Below are positions 1 through 6,949 of a stretch of DNA of 48,680 nucleotides, piece after piece. The position numbers and the translations under genes are program-made. The DNA is from Chloroflexota bacterium. GTDB taxonomy: Bacteria; Chloroflexota; Anaerolineae; Anaerolineales; Villigracilaceae. How positions within the stretch are numbered: the first letter of the stretch is position 1; each line of letters opens with the position of its first letter. The notes below the pieces were generated by a model. It searched no databases. It saw only the letters and a program-made list of their open reading frames with translations, and was not told the DNA's origin. The stretch spans positions 1 to 48,680 of the forward strand of contig JAADGN010000001.1 in assembly GCA_013152325.1 (NCBI GenBank), given 5' to 3'.

Positions 1-193
1 GTTGCCAGTTGTGAGTTGTTAGTTGTGAGGCGCGGCGGAACGAAGCACAGCCATCCCGCTTCCCGTCATCGGCGCATTGTGCTTGCCCGTCTTTGGAGCG
101 GCATTTTTTCTTTTTAACGGCAGCCATCCCGTTGTTCGTGCACGAGGCGGTACTGTTCGGCGCAGTCATTCCGTTATTTGAGGCCACATCCGC

Positions 194-199
194 TATAAT
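194..199 (+). promoter_or_regulatory. -10 element of dinB, predicted leaderless promoter
   Basis: A perfect TATAAT lies exactly six bases before the dinB ATG, so transcription should begin at or next to the start codon. No Shine-Dalgarno sequence and no convincing -35 hexamer are visible. The same geometry recurs at three other genes in the window. No LexA-like SOS box was recognised in the preceding 200 bases, which otherwise hold no gene. Confidence 0.6.
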
Positions 200-205
200 T
201 CCCCC

Positions 206-1381
206 ATGCCCCGCAAGATCATCCACATCGACCTGGACGCCTTCTTCTGCGCGGTCGAAGAATTGCACAATCCCGCCCTGCGCGGCAAACCCTTCGCGGT
301 GGGCGGACGTCCCGAAACGCGCGGCGTGGTCGCATCCTGCTCTTACGCGGCGCGGCGGCGCGGCGTCCGTTCGGCGATGCCGATGGCGCGCGCCCTGCGG
401 CTGTGCCCGGACCTGGTCGTCGTCCCGCCGCGACATCGGGCATACAGCGAAGCATCGAAAAAAGTGATGGCGTTGCTGCGACTCGTCACACCGCTGGTCG
501 AGCAGATATCCATTGACGAGGCCTTCCTGGACGTGAGCGACCTTCCGGAGCCGGGGGAAACGATCGGCCGCCGGATGCAGGCCCAAATCCGGGATGGACT
601 CGGGCTGTCATCGTCTGTCGGCGTGGCGGCGAACAAGCTGGTCGCCAAAATCGCCAACGAGGTCGGCAAAAAGGCCTCCACCGGAGCCAAGCCGCCGTTC
701 GCCATCACGGTCGTCCCGCCCGGCGAGGAGACCGCCTTTCTATCCCCCCTGCCCGCCGGGATGCTGTGGGGCGTCGGGCCAAAGACCGCCGCGCGGCTGG
801 CCGAATTGGGCATCCACACCATCGGCGGGATCGCCCGCTGGCCGGAAGATGATTTGATCCGACGCTTCGGGGAACACGGCCGCGACCTGTCCCGTCACGC
901 CCGCGGGGTGGACGAGCGTCCTGTCGTGACAGAGCGCGAGGTCAAATCCATCAGCCAGGAGGTGACCTTCGCCCGCGACGTAAGCGACGACTCCGCGCTG
1001 GAACGCACGCTGCGCGGCCTGGCTGCCAAAGTGGGACGCCGCCTGCGCAAAGCCGACCTGGCCGGAAAGACCGTCAAGCTCAAAATCCGCTGGACGGATT
1101 TCACCACCCTGACACGGCAGGTCACACTCGCCACACCCACCGACCAGGATGACGAGATCGCCGCAGCCGCCTTGTCCCTGCTGGCAAAGGTACGTCCACC
1201 CGGCAAGACAGTGCGCCTGATCGGCGTCGGCGTGAGCGGACTGGGCCCGCCGCTGCGTCAGTTGTCGCTCTGGGAGGCCGGCTCGGAAAGATCCCGCCAT
1301 CTCCAGGAGGCGATTGACGCGCTGCACGAGAAATACGGCCAGGGCGTCATCCAACGCGGGGTGCAATCCACAGACAAATAG
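206..1381 (+). CDS. dinB: DNA polymerase IV (Y-family translesion polymerase)
   Basis: Error-prone Y-family polymerase that extends past lesions or mismatched termini. The N-terminus IHIDLDAFFCAVE carries the first metal-binding aspartates, CSYAARRRGVRSAMP is the conserved finger region, and SIDEAFLDV carries the catalytic Asp-Glu pair. GVAANKLVAKIAN marks the palm/thumb transition, and the C-terminal third (from about residue 240, VKSISQEVTFARDV) is the little-finger domain. At 391 residues it is slightly longer than E. coli Pol IV (351) and of normal length for the family. The C-terminus lacks a clear canonical beta-clamp peptide; QLSLWE near residue 353 is a plausible clamp-binding motif. 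The ATG at 206 is chosen because homology starts there and a TATAAT sits six bases upstream. A DUF6504-like gene, a family I recall near Y-family polymerases, lies 2.3 kb downstream. Confidence 0.96.
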   Translation: MPRKIIHIDLDAFFCAVEELHNPALRGKPFAVGGRPETRGVVASCSYAARRRGVRSAMPMARALRLCPDLVVVPPRHRAYSEASKKVMALLRLVTPLVEQISIDEAFLDVSDLPEPGETIGRRMQAQIRDGLGLSSSVGVAANKLVAKIANEVGKKASTGAKPPFAITVVPPGEETAFLSPLPAGMLWGVGPKTAARLAELGIHTIGGIARWPEDDLIRRFGEHGRDLSRHARGVDERPVVTEREVKSISQEVTFARDVSDDSALERTLRGLAAKVGRRLRKADLAGKTVKLKIRWTDFTTLTRQVTLATPTDQDDEIAAAALSLLAKVRPPGKTVRLIGVGVSGLGPPLRQLSLWEAGSERSRHLQEAIDALHEKYGQGVIQRGVQSTDK

Positions 1382-1434
1382 GGGTTCGCACGCGATCGCC
1401 TGCCCCTGAACGCCCATCCTTCCCAAGCAGGATG

Positions 1435-1440
1435 TATAAT
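1435..1440 (+). promoter_or_regulatory. -10 element before the GyrI-like gene
   Basis: Perfect TATAAT, 38 bases before the preferred ATG at 1479, in the short gap after dinB. No good -35 hexamer is seen at 16-18 bases. It probably gives the GyrI-like/YjbQ genes their own promoter. Confidence 0.45.
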
Positions 1441-1478
1441 AAGGATGTCTTATCCACCACATGTCCGGGAGGGCATCT

Positions 1479-2114
1479 ATGACCAAGCTTGACCTGAGAA
1501 AAGAATTCAAACATCTCTATGCCCCCTCCGCCAGGCGCGTGGACATTGTGGACATCCCCGAATTCAATTTTGTGATGGTGGACGGCAAAATCGAACCCGG
1601 CAAGGAGCCGGCCACATCCGAGGCTTTCCAGGACGCGCTCAACGTCCTGTATGGCATTTCATTCACACTGAAGTTCATATCCAAACTACGCAAGACAAAT
1701 CCCATTGATTACAAGATCATGGCGCTGGAAGGTCTGTGGTGGACAGAAAGCGGCGAGACCGATTTCAACCGCAAGGACAAATGGCAATGGACGCTGATGA
1801 TGATGCAGCCTGCGCACATCACCAACGAGATGTTCGAGCAGGCCGTCGAAAATCTGCGCCAGAAGCGCGGCCACATTCCCGCGCTCACATATTTGCGCTT
1901 CGAAGCTTTCCACGAGGGATTGTGCATGCAGATCATGCATGTCGGGCCATACGACCTGGAACCGATGACCATCGCCCGCATGAACGACTTCGCCCGCGAG
2001 CAGGGATACAAATTGCGCGGCAAACACCACGAGATCTATCTGGGCGACCCGCGCCGCGCCAAACCGGAAAAACTGCGCACCATCCTGCGGCACCCGATCG
2101 AGAGAAACGTTTAA
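1479..2114 (+). CDS. GyrI-like small-molecule-binding domain protein
   Basis: 211-residue soluble protein of the GyrI-like (SOUL/AraC-effector) superfamily, which binds small hydrophobic or cationic ligands; the physiological ligand here is unknown. The C-terminal half has the typical block around HEGLCMQIMHVGPYDLEP followed by YLGDPRRAKPEKLRTILRHPI, the usual ending of stand-alone members. The ORF track starts at 1461, but the ATG at 1479 is preferred because CGGGAGGG lies 6-13 bases before it, and MTKLDLRKEFKHLY is the normal start of this subgroup. It is followed 49 bases later by the yjbQ-type gene on the same strand and probably shares its transcript. Confidence 0.85.
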   Translation: MTKLDLRKEFKHLYAPSARRVDIVDIPEFNFVMVDGKIEPGKEPATSEAFQDALNVLYGISFTLKFISKLRKTNPIDYKIMALEGLWWTESGETDFNRKDKWQWTLMMMQPAHITNEMFEQAVENLRQKRGHIPALTYLRFEAFHEGLCMQIMHVGPYDLEPMTIARMNDFAREQGYKLRGKHHEIYLGDPRRAKPEKLRTILRHPIERNV

Positions 2115-2163
2115 CCTTGGGCGTTCGGACGTCCCAACGTTTTGCCGCCGCCCAGGAGGAAAC

Positions 2164-2583
2164 ATGCCGGTCAAAACCGCGACAATCTCACTGAACACCC
2201 AGGGCAATGCCGACATCCTCGACATCACCACCCAGGTTGCAGACGCCGTCGCCAAAAGCGGGCTGCAAAACGGCGCGGTGACGATCTTCTGTCCGTCCTC
2301 CACCAGCGCACTGACCACCATCGAATACGAATCCGGCTGTCTGGGCGACCTGCGCCGCCTGTTCGACGAGCTCGCGCCGCCGGGACACGGATACGCGCAC
2401 GAAGCCCGCTGGCACGACGGCAACGGTCATTCCCACGTGCGCGCTGCGCTGCTCGGCCCTTCGTTGAGCGTCCCTTTCGTAGACGGGCGTCTCACCCTGG
2501 GAACCTGGCAGCAGATCATCTTCGTCGACTTCGATACCCGCCCGCGACGGCGCGAACTTGTTGCACAAATCATGGGAGAATAG
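2164..2583 (+). CDS. YjbQ/UPF0047 family protein (secondary thiamine-phosphate synthase type)
   Basis: 139-residue small beta-rich protein of the UPF0047 family. E. coli YjbQ has weak thiamine-phosphate synthase activity, but the real role of the family is unsettled. Diagnostic features are ITTQVADAV near the N-terminus, FCPSSTSALTTIEYE, the histidine-rich GNGHSHVRAALLGPS block and LTLGTWQQIIFVDFDTRPRRR at the C-terminus, the expected order and length for the family. An AGGAGGAA ribosome-binding site directly precedes the ATG. It sits between the GyrI-like gene and a small membrane protein, all on the plus strand with short gaps. Confidence 0.92.
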   Translation: MPVKTATISLNTQGNADILDITTQVADAVAKSGLQNGAVTIFCPSSTSALTTIEYESGCLGDLRRLFDELAPPGHGYAHEARWHDGNGHSHVRAALLGPSLSVPFVDGRLTLGTWQQIIFVDFDTRPRRRELVAQIMGE

Positions 2584-2599
2584 TTGCCACGAGGTGTTT

Positions 2600-3205
2600 A
2601 TGCCCACAAAGACAACCGGCACGAAAAAAACGGAACCAAAATCGTCAGCCCCCGCCCTGGATGCCTCCGAATTCCTGACCGCCGAATTCGAATACATCGC
2701 CCAGACCGCCTTCCAGGCGCACGAAGACCGGGCGCGCGTCTCTGCGTTCTACCTGGTCAGCGTGGGCAGCCTGCTCGGCGCCATCTTCGGGACGCAAATC
2801 TCCGCGGTCACAGCACCCTACTACGCTGCCTTTGCGACGCTCTTTCTGCTGCTCTCGGGATTTGGCGTGCTGACGCTGCTGCAACTGATCCGCCTGCGGC
2901 AGGCCTGGTACGACTCGGCAAAAGCCATGAACCACATCAAGGATTTCTACGTCAAGCACGCCAACGCCCTTCATCTGGACAAAGCTTTCCTGTGGACGGC
3001 TGACAGCCTGCCAAGACTCAACAAACCCTGGAGCATCTCTTTCATGCTGGCCCTGCAAGTGGCTCTGCTCGACGCGGTCACGTTGGGCGCAGCCATCTTG
3101 TACGCGGGCCTGGCGGTCAACTATCTGCTGACAATCGGCGCCATCCTCGGCGGACTGGCCTTCTTCGCCGCCCAACTATATTTGTTCCATCGACTCTTGC
3201 GCTAA
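2600..3205 (+). CDS. Small multipass membrane protein of unknown function
   Basis: About 201 residues. The first 40 residues are polar with a Lys/Thr-rich start (MPTKTTGTKKTE). Hydrophobic stretches at about residues 55-75, 80-100, 150-170 and 175-195 predict four membrane segments in two hairpins, separated by a soluble stretch of about 45 residues (RLRQAWYDSAKAMNHIKDFYVKH). The ORF track begins at 2558, inside the yjbQ reading frame; the ATG at 2600 is chosen because GAGGTG sits just before it and it starts 17 bases after the yjbQ stop. I do not recognise the family. Nothing in the sequence points to transport or catalysis. Confidence 0.75.
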   Translation: MPTKTTGTKKTEPKSSAPALDASEFLTAEFEYIAQTAFQAHEDRARVSAFYLVSVGSLLGAIFGTQISAVTAPYYAAFATLFLLLSGFGVLTLLQLIRLRQAWYDSAKAMNHIKDFYVKHANALHLDKAFLWTADSLPRLNKPWSISFMLALQVALLDAVTLGAAILYAGLAVNYLLTIGAILGGLAFFAAQLYLFHRLLR

Positions 3206-3251
3206 CCCTTGCTCATATCCCTCATCACCAGTAAAATAAACCGCTCTTACT

Positions 3252-3298
3252 GGTGACGGAGTTCGCTACTGACTGCCCCTGGGCTGACGGCTCCAGCC
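3252..3298 (+). promoter_or_regulatory. Fluoride riboswitch (crcB RNA motif)
   Basis: The leader of crcB holds GGTGACGGAGTTCGC...CTGCCC-CTGGGCTGACGGCTCC. This matches the known crcB-motif layout: an initial GGNGAUGG-type segment, an internal stem (CTGCCC with GGGC) and a GCUGAYGGCUCC-type segment that pairs back to form the pseudoknot. The element ends about 28 bases before the crcB ATG and just before its ribosome-binding region (GTGGAGAG). The position, motif order and downstream gene agree with fluoride-induced gene expression, known for this RNA class. No strong intrinsic terminator is seen between the aptamer and the ATG, so control may be at translation initiation. Confidence 0.9.
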
Positions 3299-3326
3299 AA
3301 ACCTTATCTGTGGAGAGACGCGGTAC

Positions 3327-3710
3327 ATGGGCAATCTTCTTTTGATCGGCATGGGGGGATTTATCGGCGCGACACTGCGCTACGCGTTGAGTGGCCTGGT
3401 GCAAAGCCTGTCGAAAAGCACACAATTCCCCTTCGGCACGCTGGCTGTCAATCTCGTCGGCTGCCTGCTGATCGGCGCGCTTTCCTACCTGGCCGAATCG
3501 TACAACACCTTCAGCCCTGAAACACATTCTCTCGTCTTTCTCGGTTTCCTGGGAGCCTTCACCACTTTCTCAACCTTCAGTTCCGAGAGCCTGACCCTGC
3601 TGCGCGACGGCCAAAACCTGCTTTCCTACCTGAATATCGGCATCCACGTCCTGTTTGGTCTGGGAGCCGTCTGGCTGGGACGCACAATGGCCGCCCTTCT
3701 CAGCAGCTAA
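3327..3710 (+). CDS. crcB: Fluoride ion channel CrcB (Fluc)
   Basis: 127-residue four-helix membrane protein of the Fluc family, which assembles as an antiparallel dual-topology dimer and exports fluoride. Visible hallmarks are GGFIGATLRY at the N-terminus, GTLAVNLVGCLLIG (conserved Asn of the pore) and GFLGAFTTFSTFSSE (the Phe-box and the Thr/Ser track around the central sodium site). Length is typical. It is preceded by a fluoride riboswitch and a GTGGAGAG ribosome-binding site. Its stop codon overlaps the stop of the convergent DUF6504-like gene by three bases. It is a single-gene system here, with no second crcB paralogue beside it. Confidence 0.97.
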   Translation: MGNLLLIGMGGFIGATLRYALSGLVQSLSKSTQFPFGTLAVNLVGCLLIGALSYLAESYNTFSPETHSLVFLGFLGAFTTFSTFSSESLTLLRDGQNLLSYLNIGIHVLFGLGAVWLGRTMAALLSS

Positions 3711-4063
3711 GCCAACTCACGGAACAAGAACCAGCCCCCCTTGCGATGGTCTGCGTCCCCAGGCTCCCGGTCATAGTACAGATCGAATATCCGCTCCCCC
3801 TCCACCCGCACCCGAAAATAGAAACGCCCCACGCCCCATGAACCGCGTGTGGACGCAGCCGCCGCGTGACTCGGACGCATATTGCGGGCCATTCGTCCAC
3901 GGCGCCGGAAATCCGCCCATTCGTTCAGCATTTCGACGGTGCGGAACGTCTCGCCGCGCCAGATAAAGCCATCCGGGCAGGCAGGTTTCTTCTCCAAAAG
4001 CGGCGGCGCATCAAACGTGACCTCGACCTGCTCGCCGATAAAATGGACTGGAACCAGTCCCAT
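3707..4063 (-). CDS. DUF6504-like protein
   Basis: 118-residue soluble protein. The central motif DGFIWRGETFRTVEMLNEW and the later GRFYFRVRVEGERIFDLYYDRE with a terminal GGWFLFREL resemble the DUF6504 family as I remember it, a small domain often encoded near translesion polymerase genes. The ORF track starts at 4123; the ATG at 4063 is chosen because GGGAGGAA lies just upstream and MGLVPVHFIGEQVEV looks like the domain start. It converges on crcB, with the two stop codons overlapping. It lies near dinB, which supports but does not prove a link to DNA damage tolerance. A biochemical function is not known to me. Confidence 0.65.
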   Translation of the reverse strand: MGLVPVHFIGEQVEVTFDAPPLLEKKPACPDGFIWRGETFRTVEMLNEWADFRRRGRMARNMRPSHAAAASTRGSWGVGRFYFRVRVEGERIFDLYYDREPGDADHRKGGWFLFRELA

Positions 4064-4143
4064 GGCATTCCTCCCGCGCCCGGCGCAACCTTCCGGGTGC
4101 GTTTTCGTAAGTAGGGGTAGCATGAAACGAAAAGGAGAACAAA

Positions 4144-4350
4144 ATGGCTGAGAATTACAAGCAATTGTACCGCAGCACCACCGACAGTATGCTGGCCGGC
4201 GTCTGCGGCGGACTGGGCGAATACGCCGCCCTCGACCCGACCGTCGTCCGGCTGCTGTTCGTGCTGGCTTTCTTCCTGACCGGGCCGGGCATCTTGCTGG
4301 CCTATTTGATCATGATGCTCATCATCCCGCCTGCGCCGGTGAGCCAATAA
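4144..4350 (+). CDS. PspC domain membrane protein
   Basis: 68-residue PspC-type protein consisting almost only of the domain: YRSTTDSMLAGVCGGLGEYAALDPTVVRLLFVL, then a hydrophobic hairpin ending LLAYLIMMLIIP. In enteric bacteria PspC is part of the phage-shock envelope stress response; stand-alone versions in other phyla are less well understood. An AAAGGAG ribosome-binding site precedes the ATG. It is divergent from the DUF6504-like gene and followed by a stem-loop repeat and a bidirectional terminator. Confidence 0.93.
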   Translation: MAENYKQLYRSTTDSMLAGVCGGLGEYAALDPTVVRLLFVLAFFLTGPGILLAYLIMMLIIPPAPVSQ

Positions 4351-4357
4351 GTATCTA

Positions 4358-4433
4358 TCCGAAAATTCTTTTGTAGTAACGGCTTCAGCCGTCAAGTAGC
4401 GACTAAAAGTCGCTACTACACATTTTTCGGACA
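4358..4433. repeat. REP-like paired stem-loop element
   Basis: Outer inverted repeat TCCGAAAA/TTTTCGGA encloses two stem-loops: ACGGC-TTCA-GCCGT and a perfect nine-pair GTAGCGACT-AAA-AGTCGCTAC. It opens with GTAGTAACGGCTTCAGCCG, close to GTAGTAGCGACTTCAGTCG at 39321, so both belong to one dispersed family. It is non-coding and lies between a plus-strand and a minus-strand gene end. Confidence 0.65.
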
Positions 4434-4444
4434 GGTTCTAAATC

Positions 4445-4479
4445 AAAGCCTCGGGATTTTTGGAAAATCCTGAGGCTTT
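4445..4479. terminator. Bidirectional intrinsic terminator
   Basis: AAAGCCTCGGGATTTT and AAAATCCTGAGGCTTT form a 16-pair stem with one G-U-type mismatch and a three-base loop. A and T tracts at the outer ends serve both strands. It separates the convergent PspC gene and the ABC export operon. Confidence 0.85.
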
Positions 4480-4487
4480 ATGCTCGT

Positions 4488-5402
4488 TCAATCCCCTTTC
4501 GCCAGCGACAAAAAGACGTCCTCCAGCGTCGGCTCACCGCGTTCGACAGCCGCGACCTCCACGCCCGCGGCTGTCAGCGCCGCGCGCAGACGCCTGACCG
4601 TCATCTTCGGTCGCGTGATGATGCGCAAGTGGTTCCCCGCCAAACCGGTGTGCAGTACGCCGTCGGTAACGGAAAGCGTCTCCAGCCCCGCTTGCAGCGG
4701 TGCAGCGAACACATCCCACACCGGGCCGGGGAGCGTTTGCGCCTTGAGATTGGCAGGCGTGTCCATCGCCAGCAATTTTCCCTCGCGCATGATGCCCACC
4801 CGCTCGCAATATTCAGCCTCGTCCATGTAATGCGTGGTCACGAAGATCGTTACGCCCTCACCTGCCAAATCATAGATCAAATCCCAAAAGACGCGCCGGG
4901 CAGACGGGTCTACGCCGGAGGTCGGCTCGTCAAGAAAGAGCAGTTTCGGCTGATGTACCAGTGCAATCGCCAACGCCAGCCGCTGCCGCCAACCGACGGA
5001 GAGACTGCGGGTCAGCGTTTTCTCGTGCCCGCCCAGCGCCACACGCGCCAGCGTCGCTTCGATGCGGGCGCGCTCGGTCACACCGTACACGCCGCCATAA
5101 AAAGACAGGTTTTCCCAAACGGTCAAGTCATCGTAAATGGCAAATTTCTGCGACATGTACCCGGCGCGGGCGCGCACTTCCTCCGTCTGGAGGAAGGCGT
5201 CGTAGCCCAGCACTGTCGCGCGGCCATCCGACGGTTCGAGCAAGCCCAGCAACATGCGGATGGTGGTCGTCTTGCCCGACCCATTCGGGCCCAGATAGCC
5301 GACCACCTCGCCTGCATTGATGCGAAACGAGACGTGATCCACGGCCACGAAGTCGCCAAACAGGCGGGTCAGGTTTTCAGCAACGACAACTGGTTCCGGC
5401 AT
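4488..5402 (-). CDS. ABC-2 type exporter ATP-binding protein (second ATPase of the operon)
   Basis: 304-residue ATPase of the ABC-2/drug-export class. Walker A is GPNGSGKTTT, the Q-loop region is GYMSQKFAIYDDLTVWEN, and Walker B is LLFLDEPTSGVDP with the switch histidine in TTHYMDEAE. The signature is degenerate: SVGWRQR instead of LSGGQ. The C-terminal 70 residues form a small accessory domain ending PTLEDVFLSLAKGD, typical of this subgroup. It is the last gene of the minus-strand operon, 70 bases after the nucleotidyltransferase. Together with the 315-residue ATPase it resembles the two halves of the fused ATPases YbhF/RbbA. No permease follows it, so both ATPases probably serve the single permease at 8309-9451. 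Confidence 0.9.
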   Translation of the reverse strand: MPEPVVVAENLTRLFGDFVAVDHVSFRINAGEVVGYLGPNGSGKTTTIRMLLGLLEPSDGRATVLGYDAFLQTEEVRARAGYMSQKFAIYDDLTVWENLSFYGGVYGVTERARIEATLARVALGGHEKTLTRSLSVGWRQRLALAIALVHQPKLLFLDEPTSGVDPSARRVFWDLIYDLAGEGVTIFVTTHYMDEAEYCERVGIMREGKLLAMDTPANLKAQTLPGPVWDVFAAPLQAGLETLSVTDGVLHTGLAGNHLRIITRPKMTVRRLRAALTAAGVEVAAVERGEPTLEDVFLSLAKGD

Positions 5403-5472
5403 AATTCACCATTATCTTCCGACACCGGCCCGAAATCCGCAGGCTTCGGAATCCATGTTCCACCACACTGGC

Positions 5473-5961
5473 TCAATTGCGACGTGCATCCAAAACAGCG
5501 CGGATCCTGGCCGCCTTCTCCGCACGGCCCATCTTTACGTAGGCCCCGGCTTCGTAAGCCAGCGGCAAGACAGGCACACGCTGGTCGCGCCAGGTCACGA
5601 AAATGCGCATGGCGATGTCGGGCGGAGCGCCCCACGCACCATCCGGATTTCGGTGCGCCATATCGCCAATCAATTCGACTTCCACGCCCGCGATCTCGGC
5701 CTTGCCGTCCCAGGAACGGACATTTTCCGACTCCCACAGATGCACCGGCGTGCGGATGAACCCATCAAGCCTGCGCTCCATCTCGTACACGCCGAGGCGG
5801 TCGCTTTGCAGGTCAAGGTCGTGGACGGGGATGTCCACGCCCTGCAAACGCAGGCCAGCGCTGCCGGTCAGCGCCCACAGCACGTCCGCAGGCGGGATAC
5901 GCGCCAAGACGGTTTCCAACGCGCGGGCGTGGGCTTCGGGGAGATCAAGGATGGCCTTCAC
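5473..5961 (-). CDS. Nucleotidyltransferase-like protein inserted in the ABC operon
   Basis: 162-residue protein. WALTGSAGLRLQG followed by HDLDLQS resembles the GS-x9-13-DxD core of the nucleotidyltransferase superfamily (MNT/AbiEii/aminoglycoside adenylyltransferase-like). VEVELIGDM supplies a possible third acidic residue. The start is the GTG at 5961, whose GTGA overlaps the stop of the upstream ATPase, indicating translational coupling. The longer ORF-track version (421 aa) is the shadow of that ATPase. The substrate is unknown, and I know of no exporter that needs such a subunit. The alternative is a catalytically inactive family member. Confidence 0.7.
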   Translation of the reverse strand: MKAILDLPEAHARALETVLARIPPADVLWALTGSAGLRLQGVDIPVHDLDLQSDRLGVYEMERRLDGFIRTPVHLWESENVRSWDGKAEIAGVEVELIGDMAHRNPDGAWGAPPDIAMRIFVTWRDQRVPVLPLAYEAGAYVKMGRAEKAARIRAVLDARRN

Positions 5962-6905
5962 AAAACATCCTCGGAGAGATCGATGAACACGTCCTCCAGC
6001 GTGGGCGGAACCTGACGCAAATCGTCCAGCGACCCGCCTCCGGCCCGGATGCGCCGCGGCAGCCGTCGAAGAACGGCTTTCATCCGTTTTTCGCGCACGC
6101 GCAGGTGGAGGCGGTCGCCGAAGGCCCGCGCGTCTTCCACGTCTTCGTCCTGCCCGGCAATCCGGCGCAAGAGGCGCAACGGCTGGCCGCGCAATTCCAG
6201 GATGCGGCCTTCGAGGGTCGCGCACAGCGCGCTGGGCGGGCCCTCCAGCAGGAAACGTCCCGCACGCATGAAGCCGATGCGGTTGCAGCGGGCAGCCTCG
6301 TCCATGTAAGGAGTGCTGATGACGACCGCGACCCCGTCTTCTGCGTCCGGGTTCAGAAGGCGAATGATCAATTGCCAAAAATCCTGGCGGGTGACCGGGT
6401 CTACACCGGTGGTGGGTTCGTCGAGCAATAAAATACGCGGACGATGCACCAGCGCCGTCGCCAGCCCCAGTTTCTGTTTCATGCCGCCCGAAAGTTGCCC
6501 AGCGCGGCGGTCTTTGAATTCCGCCAGTCCGACAAAATCGAGAATCTCCATGCTGCGCGGCAGCCACTCGCCGGTCGAAAGGCCGCGCACTTCGGCAAAG
6601 AAACGGATGTTTTCCAGCACAGTCAGGTCTTCGTAAAGCGAGAAGCGCTGCGAGAGGTAGCCGAGATGCGCCCGCGCCTGCTCGGCCTGGCGGGACATGT
6701 CGTACCCGGCAATGGCGATCTCGCCAGCGTCGGGCCACAGCGCGCCGACCAGCAACCGCAGCGTGGTCGTCTTGCCTGCGCCGTCCGAGCCGACCAAGCC
6801 GAATATCTCGCCTGCGGCGACGCGCAGGGAGATGCCGTCCACAGCGTGGATCGCGCCGAAGGACTTGTGCAAGTCAGAAACGCGGATAGGCCAGTTCGTA
6901 TCCAT
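5958..6905 (-). CDS. ABC-2 type exporter ATP-binding protein (first ATPase of the operon)
   Basis: 315 residues. Walker A is GSDGAGKTTT, the Q-loop is GYLSQRFSLYEDLTV, the signature is LSGGMKQK and Walker B is ILLLDEPTTGVDP. The switch position reads ISTPYMDEA, with Pro where histidine is usual (THYMDEA), so this half may be a degenerate ATPase site. A C-terminal accessory region of about 100 residues ends VPPTLEDVFIDLSEDVL. The stop overlaps the GTG of the nucleotidyltransferase by four bases. The paired ATPases have complementary defects (signature in one, switch His in the other), consistent with an asymmetric heterodimer. Confidence 0.9.
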   Translation of the reverse strand: MDTNWPIRVSDLHKSFGAIHAVDGISLRVAAGEIFGLVGSDGAGKTTTLRLLVGALWPDAGEIAIAGYDMSRQAEQARAHLGYLSQRFSLYEDLTVLENIRFFAEVRGLSTGEWLPRSMEILDFVGLAEFKDRRAGQLSGGMKQKLGLATALVHRPRILLLDEPTTGVDPVTRQDFWQLIIRLLNPDAEDGVAVVISTPYMDEAARCNRIGFMRAGRFLLEGPPSALCATLEGRILELRGQPLRLLRRIAGQDEDVEDARAFGDRLHLRVREKRMKAVLRRLPRRIRAGGGSLDDLRQVPPTLEDVFIDLSEDVL

Positions 6906-6949
6906 CAGGGAATCTCACCACACAGCAACGCAAGCAGACGAAGCGCCGC

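Noticed and set aside
1-205. LexA (SOS) box upstream of dinB
   Set aside because: No recognisable SOS palindrome near the -10 element.
5473-6738. 421-residue ORF-track version of the nucleotidyltransferase
   Set aside because: The N-terminal 259 residues are an out-of-frame reading of the ATPase gene; the GTG at 5961 is the real start.
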